Shown in pieces: positions 18,991 through 26,197 of a stretch of DNA of 64,000 bases. The first letter of the stretch is position 1, and each line of letters starts with the position of its first letter. Position numbers and translations under genes: made by a program. Source of the DNA: Ruminococcus sp. UNK.MGS-30 (GTDB lineage: Bacteria > Bacillota > Clostridia > Oscillospirales > Ruminococcaceae); NCBI GenBank assembly GCA_000980705.1, contig LBCK01000003.1, forward strand, positions 376,809-440,808. Direction: 5' to 3'. The notes under the pieces were generated by a model that worked only from the letters and a program-made list of their open reading frames with translations, was not told the origin of the DNA and did not search any database.

Positions 18991-19608
18991 TTATCGGATG
19001 AAGTTTGTTCCGATGCGTGGCTCTTTCTCCGGCAGACCGTATTTTTCCTTGCCCAGTTCGATGGAGCGCATCAAAAAGGTCATGTTCCGTGCCAGTGTCC
19101 GCATCATCTGCAAGCCCTCGCCGTCCTGCTGTGCCTCTTCGGCACGGTTGCCGTGGATGCCGTTCCAGTACTGCCCTGCCGCAACCGGCATACCGCTGAT
19201 GGTGAAGTACTTGTTGAGTTCGTCAAAGGTCGCCGTCAAGCCGCCACGTCTCGCCGACGCCACTGCCGCACCGACTTTCATGGTCTTGTCAAAGGGTGTG
19301 CTGTAGAACAGCCGGTCCAGCAGCGCCACCAGTGTGGCATTTGCCGATGCGTAGTACACCGGGCTGCCGACAACCAGACCGTCACACGCCTCGAACTTGG
19401 GTGCGATCTCATTGACCAGATCAGAAAAGACGCAGGCGCCTTTCTTGCGACATCCGCCGCAGGCAATACATCCACGAATGGGATTGGTGCCGACGGAAAC
19501 CAGTTCTGTTTCCACACCGCTTTCCCGGAACACCTTTTCCATCTCGTGGAGCGCCGTATAGGTACATCCTTTTTCGTGGGGACTTCCGTTGATTAACAAT
19601 ACTTTCAT
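18991..19608 (-). CDS. Flavodoxin-family NAD(P)H-dependent FMN reductase / iron-sulfur flavoprotein-like
   Basis: 205 residues from the ATG at 19608, chosen because MKVLLINGSPHEKGCTYTAL is the canonical FMN-binding N-terminus of the family. A cysteine motif CIACGGCRKKGACVFSD near residue 45 is the cluster-like motif seen in iron-sulfur flavoproteins. VVGSPVYYASANATLVALLDRLF and the later GMPVAAGQYWNGIHG segment complete the flavodoxin fold. It is likely a redox enzyme acting on quinones, nitro-compounds or an unknown acceptor. It forms a single-gene unit ended by a stem-loop. Confidence 0.88.
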   Translation of the reverse strand: MKVLLINGSPHEKGCTYTALHEMEKVFRESGVETELVSVGTNPIRGCIACGGCRKKGACVFSDLVNEIAPKFEACDGLVVGSPVYYASANATLVALLDRLFYSTPFDKTMKVGAAVASARRGGLTATFDELNKYFTISGMPVAAGQYWNGIHGNRAEEAQQDGEGLQMMRTLARNMTFLMRSIELGKEKYGLPEKEPRIGTNFIR

Positions 19609-19654
19609 GTGAGACACATTCCTTTCCATCATTGTGATGTTTTGCAGTATGAGA

Positions 19655-19680
19655 AACGGACACGAAAAATCCGTGTCCGC
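19655..19680 (-). terminator. Stem-loop after paaK
   Basis: CGGACACG (19657-19664) / CGTGTCCG (19672-19679). On the minus strand it is followed by TTTCTC, a weak T-run, so termination may be partial. Confidence 0.5.
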
Positions 19681-19713
19681 TGTGCGCATAATTATTTTCT
19701 CGGAATCGCTTAT

Positions 19714-20949
19714 TTAGTTAAACCGCTCATCAATTACACGGGCGGTCTTTTTCGTACTGCGGGGCAGCACGCCTACTTCGACAACCTTGACGATAGGCGT
19801 AAATCCGATGCGGCTCTTGACCTGCTCTGCAATGCGGCGGCTCAAGTCTGCGAAATCCACATCACCGGTGGACTCCACGTAGATACGCATAGTGTCCTTG
19901 CCGTCCAGGTGAGAAATACGGATCTGGTACTCGCTGGAGATCTCCTCGAATGTACCCAGAATCTCCTCGATCTGGTTTGGGAATACATTGACGCCTTTAA
20001 TCTTCATCATGTCATCGGTTCTGCCCATGATAATATCAATGCGTGGGAACTTGCTGCCGCAGGCGCAAGTGCCGGGGATAATACGGGACAAGTCATGGGT
20101 ACGATAGCGAATCAGCGGAGCGCCTTCCTTGACCAGTGTGGTAATGACGATCTCGCCGATCTCGCCGTCCGGCAGATTTTCGCCGGTTACCGGGTCGATG
20201 ATCTCCAGGTAGATATAGTCATCCCAATAGTGCATTCCGCAGTTTTCCTTGCAGCTGATGCCGATGCCCGGTCCGTAGATCTCGGTCAGTCCGTAGATAT
20301 CGTAGAGTTCGATGCCCAGTTCGCCGGAAATGCGGTCACGCATCTTCTGACTCCATCGCTCTGAACCGATGACACCCTTTTTCAGACGAATCTTATCCTT
20401 GATGCCACGCTTGCCGATCTCCTCTGCCAGCAGCAGCGCATAGGAAGAGGTGGAACAAAGTACTGTGCTTTCCATATCCATCATCATCTGAAGCTGTTTT
20501 TCTGTGTTGCCCGGCCCCATGGGGATAACCATAGCGCCCAGCTTTTCTGCGCCGTTCTGGAAACCGATGCCGGCAGTCCACAGACCGTAGCCCGGTGTCA
20601 CCTGGATGCGGTCCTTGTTGGTGATGCCTGCGGTCTCGTAGCAGCGTTTGAACTGGATCGCCCAGTCATCTACATCCTTGGCAGTATACGGGATGATGAC
20701 CGGTGTGCCGGTAGTACCGGAAGAGGAATGGATCCGGACAATCTCTTCCTCCGGCACTGCCATCAGCCCCAGCGGATAAGCGTCACGCAAATCCTTTTTC
20801 TCAGAGAACGGCAGTTTGGCGAACTCTTCGGGTGTATGTACTTCTGTCATGCCGGCAGCCTCCAGCTTTTTTCCGTAAAAGCTGTTTGAGCGTACCAGTG
20901 CCTGAATGCGGTCGTTGACCTGTTCCAGCTGTGTTTCATTAATCTTCAT
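19714..20949 (-). CDS. paaK: Phenylacetate-CoA ligase
   Basis: 411-residue AMP-forming ligase that joins aryl-acetates to CoA. The adenylation motif SSSGTTGTPVIIPYT starts near residue 94, YGLTEIYGPGIG carries the acceptor region, and GEIVITTL, the RTHDLSRI motif and the C-terminal KTARVIDERF lysine region are all present. It lies 12 bp after iorB as the last gene of an iorA-iorB-paaK operon. That arrangement in anaerobes is taken to interconvert aryl-pyruvates, aryl-acetyl-CoA and aryl-acetates from aromatic amino acids. Confidence 0.95.
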   Translation of the reverse strand: MKINETQLEQVNDRIQALVRSNSFYGKKLEAAGMTEVHTPEEFAKLPFSEKKDLRDAYPLGLMAVPEEEIVRIHSSSGTTGTPVIIPYTAKDVDDWAIQFKRCYETAGITNKDRIQVTPGYGLWTAGIGFQNGAEKLGAMVIPMGPGNTEKQLQMMMDMESTVLCSTSSYALLLAEEIGKRGIKDKIRLKKGVIGSERWSQKMRDRISGELGIELYDIYGLTEIYGPGIGISCKENCGMHYWDDYIYLEIIDPVTGENLPDGEIGEIVITTLVKEGAPLIRYRTHDLSRIIPGTCACGSKFPRIDIIMGRTDDMMKIKGVNVFPNQIEEILGTFEEISSEYQIRISHLDGKDTMRIYVESTGDVDFADLSRRIAEQVKSRIGFTPIVKVVEVGVLPRSTKKTARVIDERFN

Positions 20950-20961
20950 TGTGTTTTCCTC

Positions 20962-21534
20962 TTATCCTTGTATATGCAGTGCTTTCCGGTTCAATTCCCG
21001 GAACTGCGGTTTTACAGTACGTTCCATGGTTTCCGTCACTTCTTCCAATGTCAGCGGCAGCACATCGCTGCGCAGCACAGCCCCCAGCATCACCATATTC
21101 AGCACCTTCGGCGAGCCGATCTCCCGGCAGGCGGCATCGCCGTCCAGCAGCGTCACGTTTCCGGCGTTCCGCTGTACATAGCCGATCATTTCCGCTGCGT
21201 CATATGCGCCGCCGCCCAGTGTTGCCGTTACCGGCTGAATGGGATGGGTGTTCAGAATCACTGTGCCGTCCGGTTTCAGATAGGGCAGCATCCGCACTGC
21301 CTCTGCCGGCTCAAAGCCGATCAGCAGGTCAGCAGTCCCTTTCGGGAACATGGGACAGCAGAGATCATCTCCCATCCGCAGAAAGCTGAACACGCTGCCG
21401 CCTTTCTGTGCCATGCCGATGGTCTCTGCGCTCATCACCGGAATGCCTTTCGCCATTGCCGATGCGGCAAGCAGCTTGGACGTAAGGACAATGCCCTGTC
21501 CGCCTACGCCGCATAAAATGATGTTCTTACGCAT
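20962..21534 (-). CDS. iorB: Indolepyruvate:ferredoxin oxidoreductase, beta subunit
   Basis: 190-residue gamma/beta-type 2-oxoacid:ferredoxin oxidoreductase subunit with the N-terminal GVGGQGIVLTSKLLA motif and AETIGMAQKGGSVFSFLR. The ATG at 21534 is taken because the AGGAGG site sits 8 bp upstream; a GTG at 21543 would be too close to that site. Its start overlaps the iorA stop by 8 bp, consistent with 1:1 subunit synthesis. Confidence 0.94.
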   Translation of the reverse strand: MRKNIILCGVGGQGIVLTSKLLAASAMAKGIPVMSAETIGMAQKGGSVFSFLRMGDDLCCPMFPKGTADLLIGFEPAEAVRMLPYLKPDGTVILNTHPIQPVTATLGGGAYDAAEMIGYVQRNAGNVTLLDGDAACREIGSPKVLNMVMLGAVLRSDVLPLTLEEVTETMERTVKPQFRELNRKALHIQG

Positions 21535-23341
21535 GGCAAGCACCTCCTATCGCTTGTGTCGGGCAGACCTGCGCACACAGACCGCAGCCGGTACACAGCG
21601 CCTGTTCGATACGGACTTTGCCGTCCTGCAGAATGATGCCGGGGCAGCCCAGTGTCCGGATACACTTCTTGCACTGGATGCACTTGCTCTCCTCAATCTC
21701 TGCCGGCTTTCCGGACTTTATCAGCACCGCACAGGGCGACTTGAAAATGATTGCCTTTACGCCGGGCTGTGATGCCACACGCTTGACGCACGCCACTGCC
21801 TCTTTCAGATGCAGCGGATCCACGGTCTCCACCGTCTTTACGCCGATGCCGTGCAGGGTGTCTACAATGCTCACCTTGTCTACCACCTGTCCCATCATGG
21901 TCTTTCCCGTGCCGGGATGGGGCTGGTGTCCGGTCATTGCCGTGGTGGAATTGTCCAGAACCACCAGCGTCATGTTCGCCTGGTTGTACACAGCGTTCAC
22001 CATGCCGGTGATCGCCGAGGCGAAGAACGTGGAATCTCCCACAAAGGCAAAGCAGGTGGTGTCCGGTTCGACCTTGCCGATGCCCTGGGTCATGTTGACA
22101 CCAGCGCCCATGCAAAGACAGGTATCCACCATATCCAGCGGCATGGCATTGCCCAGTGTATAGCAGCCGATATCGCCGCAGAATACGCTCTTCTTCCCTT
22201 TCATTGCCTCTTTGACGGCAAAGAACGAGGCACGGTGAGGACATCCGGCGCACAAAACCGGCGGACGCACCGGCAGCTGCGGCGGCGTTTCCGGTGCTGC
22301 GGCAGCTGGCTGCTCCCAGCCCAGGAATGCCGCCAGATCTTTTGCCACGCTGTCGCAGGAGTTTTCTCCGGCAGGGGCAACATCGTGCGTCAGCTTGCCA
22401 CGAATCTTTGTGGGCAGATGATACTTGCCGCAGAGATAAACCAGTTTCTGTTCGATCACCGGATCCAGTTCTTCCAGGCAAAGCACCTCATCCAGTCCCT
22501 GTAAGAATTCCACTGCCAGCTGTTCCGGGAACGGGAACGGCGTAGCCACTTTCAGCACTCCGGGCGCAGATTTGCCATGGAGTACTTCCATGGTATAGGC
22601 ATAGCTGATACCATGCGTCGCAATACCCTTTTTGCAGCCGGGATCTGCCGCCGGACGAATGCAGTTGCGCTCGTAGCCGGAAAAGACCTCCTGCAATTGT
22701 TCGTTCCGCTCTTCCATGCGGATGTGATTCTGGTAGGACAGTCTGGGGAATATGACCCACTTGGAGGAATCTTTGACGAATCCCTCCGGCTGGTTGACCA
22801 GATAATCTGCCTTGTCCTTTACCTGAATCGAGGCATACCCATGACAGACTCTGGTGGTGGGGCGAAACAGTACCGGCGTGTGATACTTTTCTGAATAGGC
22901 GAAAGCCTCCTGGATCATATCATATGCCTCCTGCACCCCGGACGGGTCAAAACACGGCAGCTTGGAAAAAGCGGCAAACCGCCGGGTGTCCTGCTCTGTC
23001 TGAGAAGAGATCGGGCCGGGATCGTCCGCCACCAGTACTACCATGCCGCCTTTTACGCCGATGTAGGCAAGGCTCATCAGCGGGTCGGACGCAACGTTCA
23101 ACCCCACCTGTTTCATGGTCACCATTGTCCGTGCGCCGCAGTATGCTGCACCGGCTGCCAGTTCCATGGCGGCTTTTTCGTTGGCAGACCATTCTACATA
23201 AATGCTGCCGTCATTGTGCCTGGCGGTCGTCTCCAGCACTTCGGTGGACGGCGTTCCGGGATAGCCCGAAACAACATTCAGACCTGCGGCGACTGCGCCC
23301 ATGGCAATTGCCGCATTTCCCATTAAAAATTCTGTGTGCAT
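21527..23341 (-). CDS. iorA: Indolepyruvate:ferredoxin oxidoreductase, alpha subunit
   Basis: 604-residue alpha subunit that oxidatively decarboxylates aryl-pyruvates using thiamine diphosphate. The order is an N-terminal pyrimidine-binding domain (VVSGYPGTPSTEVLE), a middle domain, then the TPP-binding GDIGCYTLG...CMGAG...GDSTFFASAITGMVNAV motif. Two C-terminal 4Fe-4S motifs follow: CIQCKKCIRTLGCP and CTGCGLCAQVCP. The ribosome binding site is weak (GGAT), although the start fits the family. A short hairpin in the 59-nt leader pairs CGGAG with CTCCG. Confidence 0.96.
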   Translation of the reverse strand: MHTEFLMGNAAIAMGAVAAGLNVVSGYPGTPSTEVLETTARHNDGSIYVEWSANEKAAMELAAGAAYCGARTMVTMKQVGLNVASDPLMSLAYIGVKGGMVVLVADDPGPISSQTEQDTRRFAAFSKLPCFDPSGVQEAYDMIQEAFAYSEKYHTPVLFRPTTRVCHGYASIQVKDKADYLVNQPEGFVKDSSKWVIFPRLSYQNHIRMEERNEQLQEVFSGYERNCIRPAADPGCKKGIATHGISYAYTMEVLHGKSAPGVLKVATPFPFPEQLAVEFLQGLDEVLCLEELDPVIEQKLVYLCGKYHLPTKIRGKLTHDVAPAGENSCDSVAKDLAAFLGWEQPAAAAPETPPQLPVRPPVLCAGCPHRASFFAVKEAMKGKKSVFCGDIGCYTLGNAMPLDMVDTCLCMGAGVNMTQGIGKVEPDTTCFAFVGDSTFFASAITGMVNAVYNQANMTLVVLDNSTTAMTGHQPHPGTGKTMMGQVVDKVSIVDTLHGIGVKTVETVDPLHLKEAVACVKRVASQPGVKAIIFKSPCAVLIKSGKPAEIEESKCIQCKKCIRTLGCPGIILQDGKVRIEQALCTGCGLCAQVCPTQAIGGACHA

Positions 23342-23406
23342 TTTATCAATCCAATCTGAGTTTGCTGTCGGAGCTTGTTTCAGAAACCTCCGCTTGCTCC
23401 TCTTCT

Positions 23407-23435
23407 ATTATAGTAGAATTTGTCGGTAAAGTCAA
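23407..23435 (-). promoter_or_regulatory. Promoter of the iorA-iorB-paaK operon
   Basis: Minus strand TTGACT (23430-23435), 17 bp, TATAAT (23407-23412). Confidence 0.75.
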
Positions 23436-23448
23436 GGCAACATTGCAG

Positions 23449-23497
23449 AAAAAAGCCCCTCTGAAACTGTGCCGCATGGCAGGTCTCAGAAGGGCTG
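23449..23497 (-). terminator. Terminator at the 3' end of the mannan operon
   Basis: On the minus strand, AGCCC-TTCTGA pairs with TCAGAG-GGGCT and is followed by six Ts. It lies about 200 bp after the last stop codon of the mannan operon and just before the iorA promoter. Confidence 0.75.
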
Positions 23498-23696
23498 TTT
23501 CCCTACACAAACCGTATAGATATTCAAGAGAGGAAAATCGAAACTGCACCCTGTGCGCCGGATGCAGTTACCGAAAGGAGATTTCGGAGTGGGGCGATGC
23601 GGTCAGCGCCTGCAAAGAAGTGTGATGCAGGCATGATTCACACCGCCCGATATGAAATTTTTGAAAAGGGGATGTCTTAGAAAAATAGGAATCGGA
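23498..23696. other. Non-coding, hairpin-rich 3' region between the mannan operon and iorA
   Basis: About 200 bp with no acceptable gene. It is dense in short perfect inverted repeats: CCGAAA / TTTCGG (about 23571-23587), GCCTGCA / TGCAGGC (23608-23614, 23626-23632) and the mutually exclusive GTGTGA / TCACAC (23620-23625, 23637-23642), all enclosed by GGGCG / CGCCC. It may be a structured 3' UTR or a small RNA; I do not recognise a known class. Confidence 0.4.
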
Positions 23697-26183
23697 TTAC
23701 ACCTTTTCCGGCAGGCTGTTGATGATGTGTACCAGGAACCGGAGCAGAGCCAGTGCGTCGTTGCTGCTCATTGTGCCGTCCGCATCACAGTCTGCATTCA
23801 TTTTTGCAGTAGCATTCAGTTCAACTACCCCAGCTGCCGCCTTATTCAGCAGCACTGCGTCCACAATATCCACCTTGCCGTCCAGGTTAACATCGCCGTA
23901 CAGCACAGCGCCTGCCTCTTCAGAAGAAGTCGTTGTTTCCGATGCAGTGACAGACGTTGTCTCCGAAGAAGTTTCTGCGGAAGAAACCGTCTCTGTTGCA
24001 GATGCTGTGGTCTCCGAAGCGGTTGTCACAGTGGTCTCACTGCTGGTTTCCGATGCGGTGGTATCTGTGCTTTCTGCGGAGGATTCGCTTGTCTCCGATG
24101 CAGAAGTCGTTGTTGTCTCAGTGGTTTCGCTGGTGGTTACGGTAGTTTCTGTGGTCACTACCGGTGTTTTGTCGCTGTAAAGTCCGATATCATCGAAGTA
24201 CCATACGCCGGTACCCGGATTGCCGTTCTGTCCGGTGTAGAGGGAGAATTCTTTCACACCGCTCAGCGTCGGTGTTTCTGCGGCAGTTCCCCACTGCTGT
24301 ACATGGAAATCGGAGAACGGGATCTTGACTTCTGTCCAGCCCTCATTTGCTGTCACCTTCTGGATGCTCTCCCAGTAAGCGCCTGCGCCGTCTACGAACT
24401 GGAACGTAGTTTCACGGTTGCTGCCGTCCGACAGGATCCAAAAACGGATGCCGTCAAATCCGGTCCAGTCTGCACTGCCCAGGTTCTTGGTAGCACCGCA
24501 ATATCCCGGACCGCCGTCTGCAACGCTGTACGCATATTTCAGCGCAGCCTTGCCGTTTTTCACGTTTTCCTTATCCAGTGTCAGTGTCAGCTTGTCGCCG
24601 TTGGAATTCTGCTTATACGCCATTGCAACGGCAGTGTCATCGTCATAGGATTCAAAGTCATCAATGATGCTCCGTGCAGCCTCTTCCGATTCCTTGCTGT
24701 AAACCGTCAGCTTGACTGTGGGCTGGTTGCCCTCGGTGGTCAGCAGCTTTACCGTATGGGTGCCGATCTCCAGCTTTGCCAGAGCGTCCTTTGCAATGGT
24801 GATGGTGTCTTCTGTCATGGTGTAGCTGTCAGCCGGCAGATCTGCGTCATCCAGCTGTAATCCGGACGCCTTGCCCTGCATCATCTGATAGGACAGTGTA
24901 ACGTCTTCCGGCGCATTCAGGTTGACCCGGAGGTTCTTTCCGGAAAGGCTGTTCTTCGGTGTCTGGTTCTGCATTCTCTCAGCGTGTGCCTTGAAATAGG
25001 TCAGAATCGGGTCGCCGTCCATCACGGTGAATTCGCTGAGCTTGCGGTCGTTGAATTCCCAGAACAGACCGCCTGCGGCATCCTGCTCCTCGATGGTATC
25101 AAACACGGCTTTCCAGTATGCCTCATACTCATCCGCAGGCAGAGAGGAATGCACATTGAATTCGGTAACGACGAACGGCTTTCCGACTACTTCGTGAGAA
25201 TCTGCGATCCACTGGAGCATGGTCGTCTTGGTGTCCTCCGGTGTCATATTCGCCCACTGTTCATCCGGATACGGATGCGCAGAGCAGAAGTCGATATAGG
25301 GTGACTGCTGGATGTAGACGAACGGGTTGCCCTCGTCGCCGCCGAATCCGTATTTCAGACCGTGGCCTTCCAGACCGGTATAGACCATGTGATTCGGGTC
25401 AACGCTCTTGATATACTCGCCCATTTCATCCACCCATGCACGGAGTGTCAGACCAGTGCTGTCCTCGCCGGCATCCTGGTAACGGGGTTCATTCATCAGA
25501 TCCCATGCAAAAATGGTGGGATCGTCTTTATACTGCACACCAGTGAAATAGTTGGTACGCTCTGCAAAGTGCTTGGCGTAGTCCTTATACCACTGCTTGC
25601 AGGTCTCGTTGCTGAAATACTGCGCCCGGTTCGCATGGCTGCCGCCGGTCAGTCCTGCCCAGCTCAGCTTTTTGTCAATGCCGCCGTATGCCTCCCAGTA
25701 GTTTTCCAGCGTGATGATAACACGGATGTTATGCTCTTGTGCAGAGTACATGATATAGTCGAAAAGCATGAACTCTGCCTCGTTATACTCGCCCGGTGCA
25801 AGTTCAAATCCGTGCCAGGTCTCATTGGAAAAGCCCCAGGTACGCAGTACCGTTACGCCGTTGTCCTCCATCTGCTGCATCCGGCTGTCGATTTGATCCT
25901 TGTACATATACTTGTTTTCGATATCCTCGTTGGAATCTTTGCTGGAGCCGTCGCCCAAAGTGAACAGATCGTAGGAGTTGCATCCGGCAAAATAGAACGG
26001 TGCGCCGTCACACATGAAGTGTGTTCCGTCTGCATAGACAAAGCCTTCCGGCACGCTGGATGTTTTTGCAGCCGCTGCCGTTTCGCTGTCTGCTGCCCAG
26101 GCAGTGGAATAGCTGCCCACTACACCGCACACGCCCAGTACCGCACTGGCGCAGAGTGCTGTGATCTTCTTCAGATATTTCAT
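23697..26183 (-). CDS. Dockerin-bearing GH5 endo-beta-1,4-mannanase
   Basis: 828-residue secreted enzyme; start at 26183 after GGAGC, with a signal peptide ending near TAWA-AD (residue 30). The order is a GH5 catalytic domain (about 40-390; GH5_7-like) with acid/base Glu near 232 in MNEPR and nucleophile Glu near 341 in VTEFN; an X2-like Ig domain (about 400-490); a CBM11-like beta-sandwich carbohydrate-binding module (about 505-667, DDFESY to YFDDIGLY); a Thr/Ser/Glu-rich linker; and a type I dockerin with two calcium loops (DVNLDGKVDIVD, DCDADGTMSSND). It is the last gene of the mannan operon, 14 bp after its paralogue. It is expected to cut mannan outside the cell while docked on a scaffoldin. 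Mannan specificity rests on family and operon context. Confidence 0.9.
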   Translation of the reverse strand: MKYLKKITALCASAVLGVCGVVGSYSTAWAADSETAAAAKTSSVPEGFVYADGTHFMCDGAPFYFAGCNSYDLFTLGDGSSKDSNEDIENKYMYKDQIDSRMQQMEDNGVTVLRTWGFSNETWHGFELAPGEYNEAEFMLFDYIMYSAQEHNIRVIITLENYWEAYGGIDKKLSWAGLTGGSHANRAQYFSNETCKQWYKDYAKHFAERTNYFTGVQYKDDPTIFAWDLMNEPRYQDAGEDSTGLTLRAWVDEMGEYIKSVDPNHMVYTGLEGHGLKYGFGGDEGNPFVYIQQSPYIDFCSAHPYPDEQWANMTPEDTKTTMLQWIADSHEVVGKPFVVTEFNVHSSLPADEYEAYWKAVFDTIEEQDAAGGLFWEFNDRKLSEFTVMDGDPILTYFKAHAERMQNQTPKNSLSGKNLRVNLNAPEDVTLSYQMMQGKASGLQLDDADLPADSYTMTEDTITIAKDALAKLEIGTHTVKLLTTEGNQPTVKLTVYSKESEEAARSIIDDFESYDDDTAVAMAYKQNSNGDKLTLTLDKENVKNGKAALKYAYSVADGGPGYCGATKNLGSADWTGFDGIRFWILSDGSNRETTFQFVDGAGAYWESIQKVTANEGWTEVKIPFSDFHVQQWGTAAETPTLSGVKEFSLYTGQNGNPGTGVWYFDDIGLYSDKTPVVTTETTVTTSETTETTTTSASETSESSAESTDTTASETSSETTVTTASETTASATETVSSAETSSETTSVTASETTTSSEEAGAVLYGDVNLDGKVDIVDAVLLNKAAAGVVELNATAKMNADCDADGTMSSNDALALLRFLVHIINSLPEKV
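24180..24590 (-). repeat. Near-identical module-coding segment, copy 1 (paired with 26937-27347)
   Basis: About 410 bp encoding the CBM11-like module is almost base-for-base the same as in the neighbouring mannanase gene, although the catalytic domains differ widely. Confidence 0.85.
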
Positions 26184-26197
26184 AAGCTGCTCCTTTC

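Noticed and set aside
23342..23400. Possible T-box or aromatic amino acid riboswitch ahead of iorA
   Set aside because: The mapped-looking promoter leaves only a 59-nt leader with one small hairpin, too short for a T-box and lacking its motifs.
23475..23625. A small cysteine-rich plus-strand peptide ending ACKEV
   Set aside because: There is no ribosome binding site before the only ATG, it overlaps a terminator, and the cysteines coincide with GC-rich hairpin arms.
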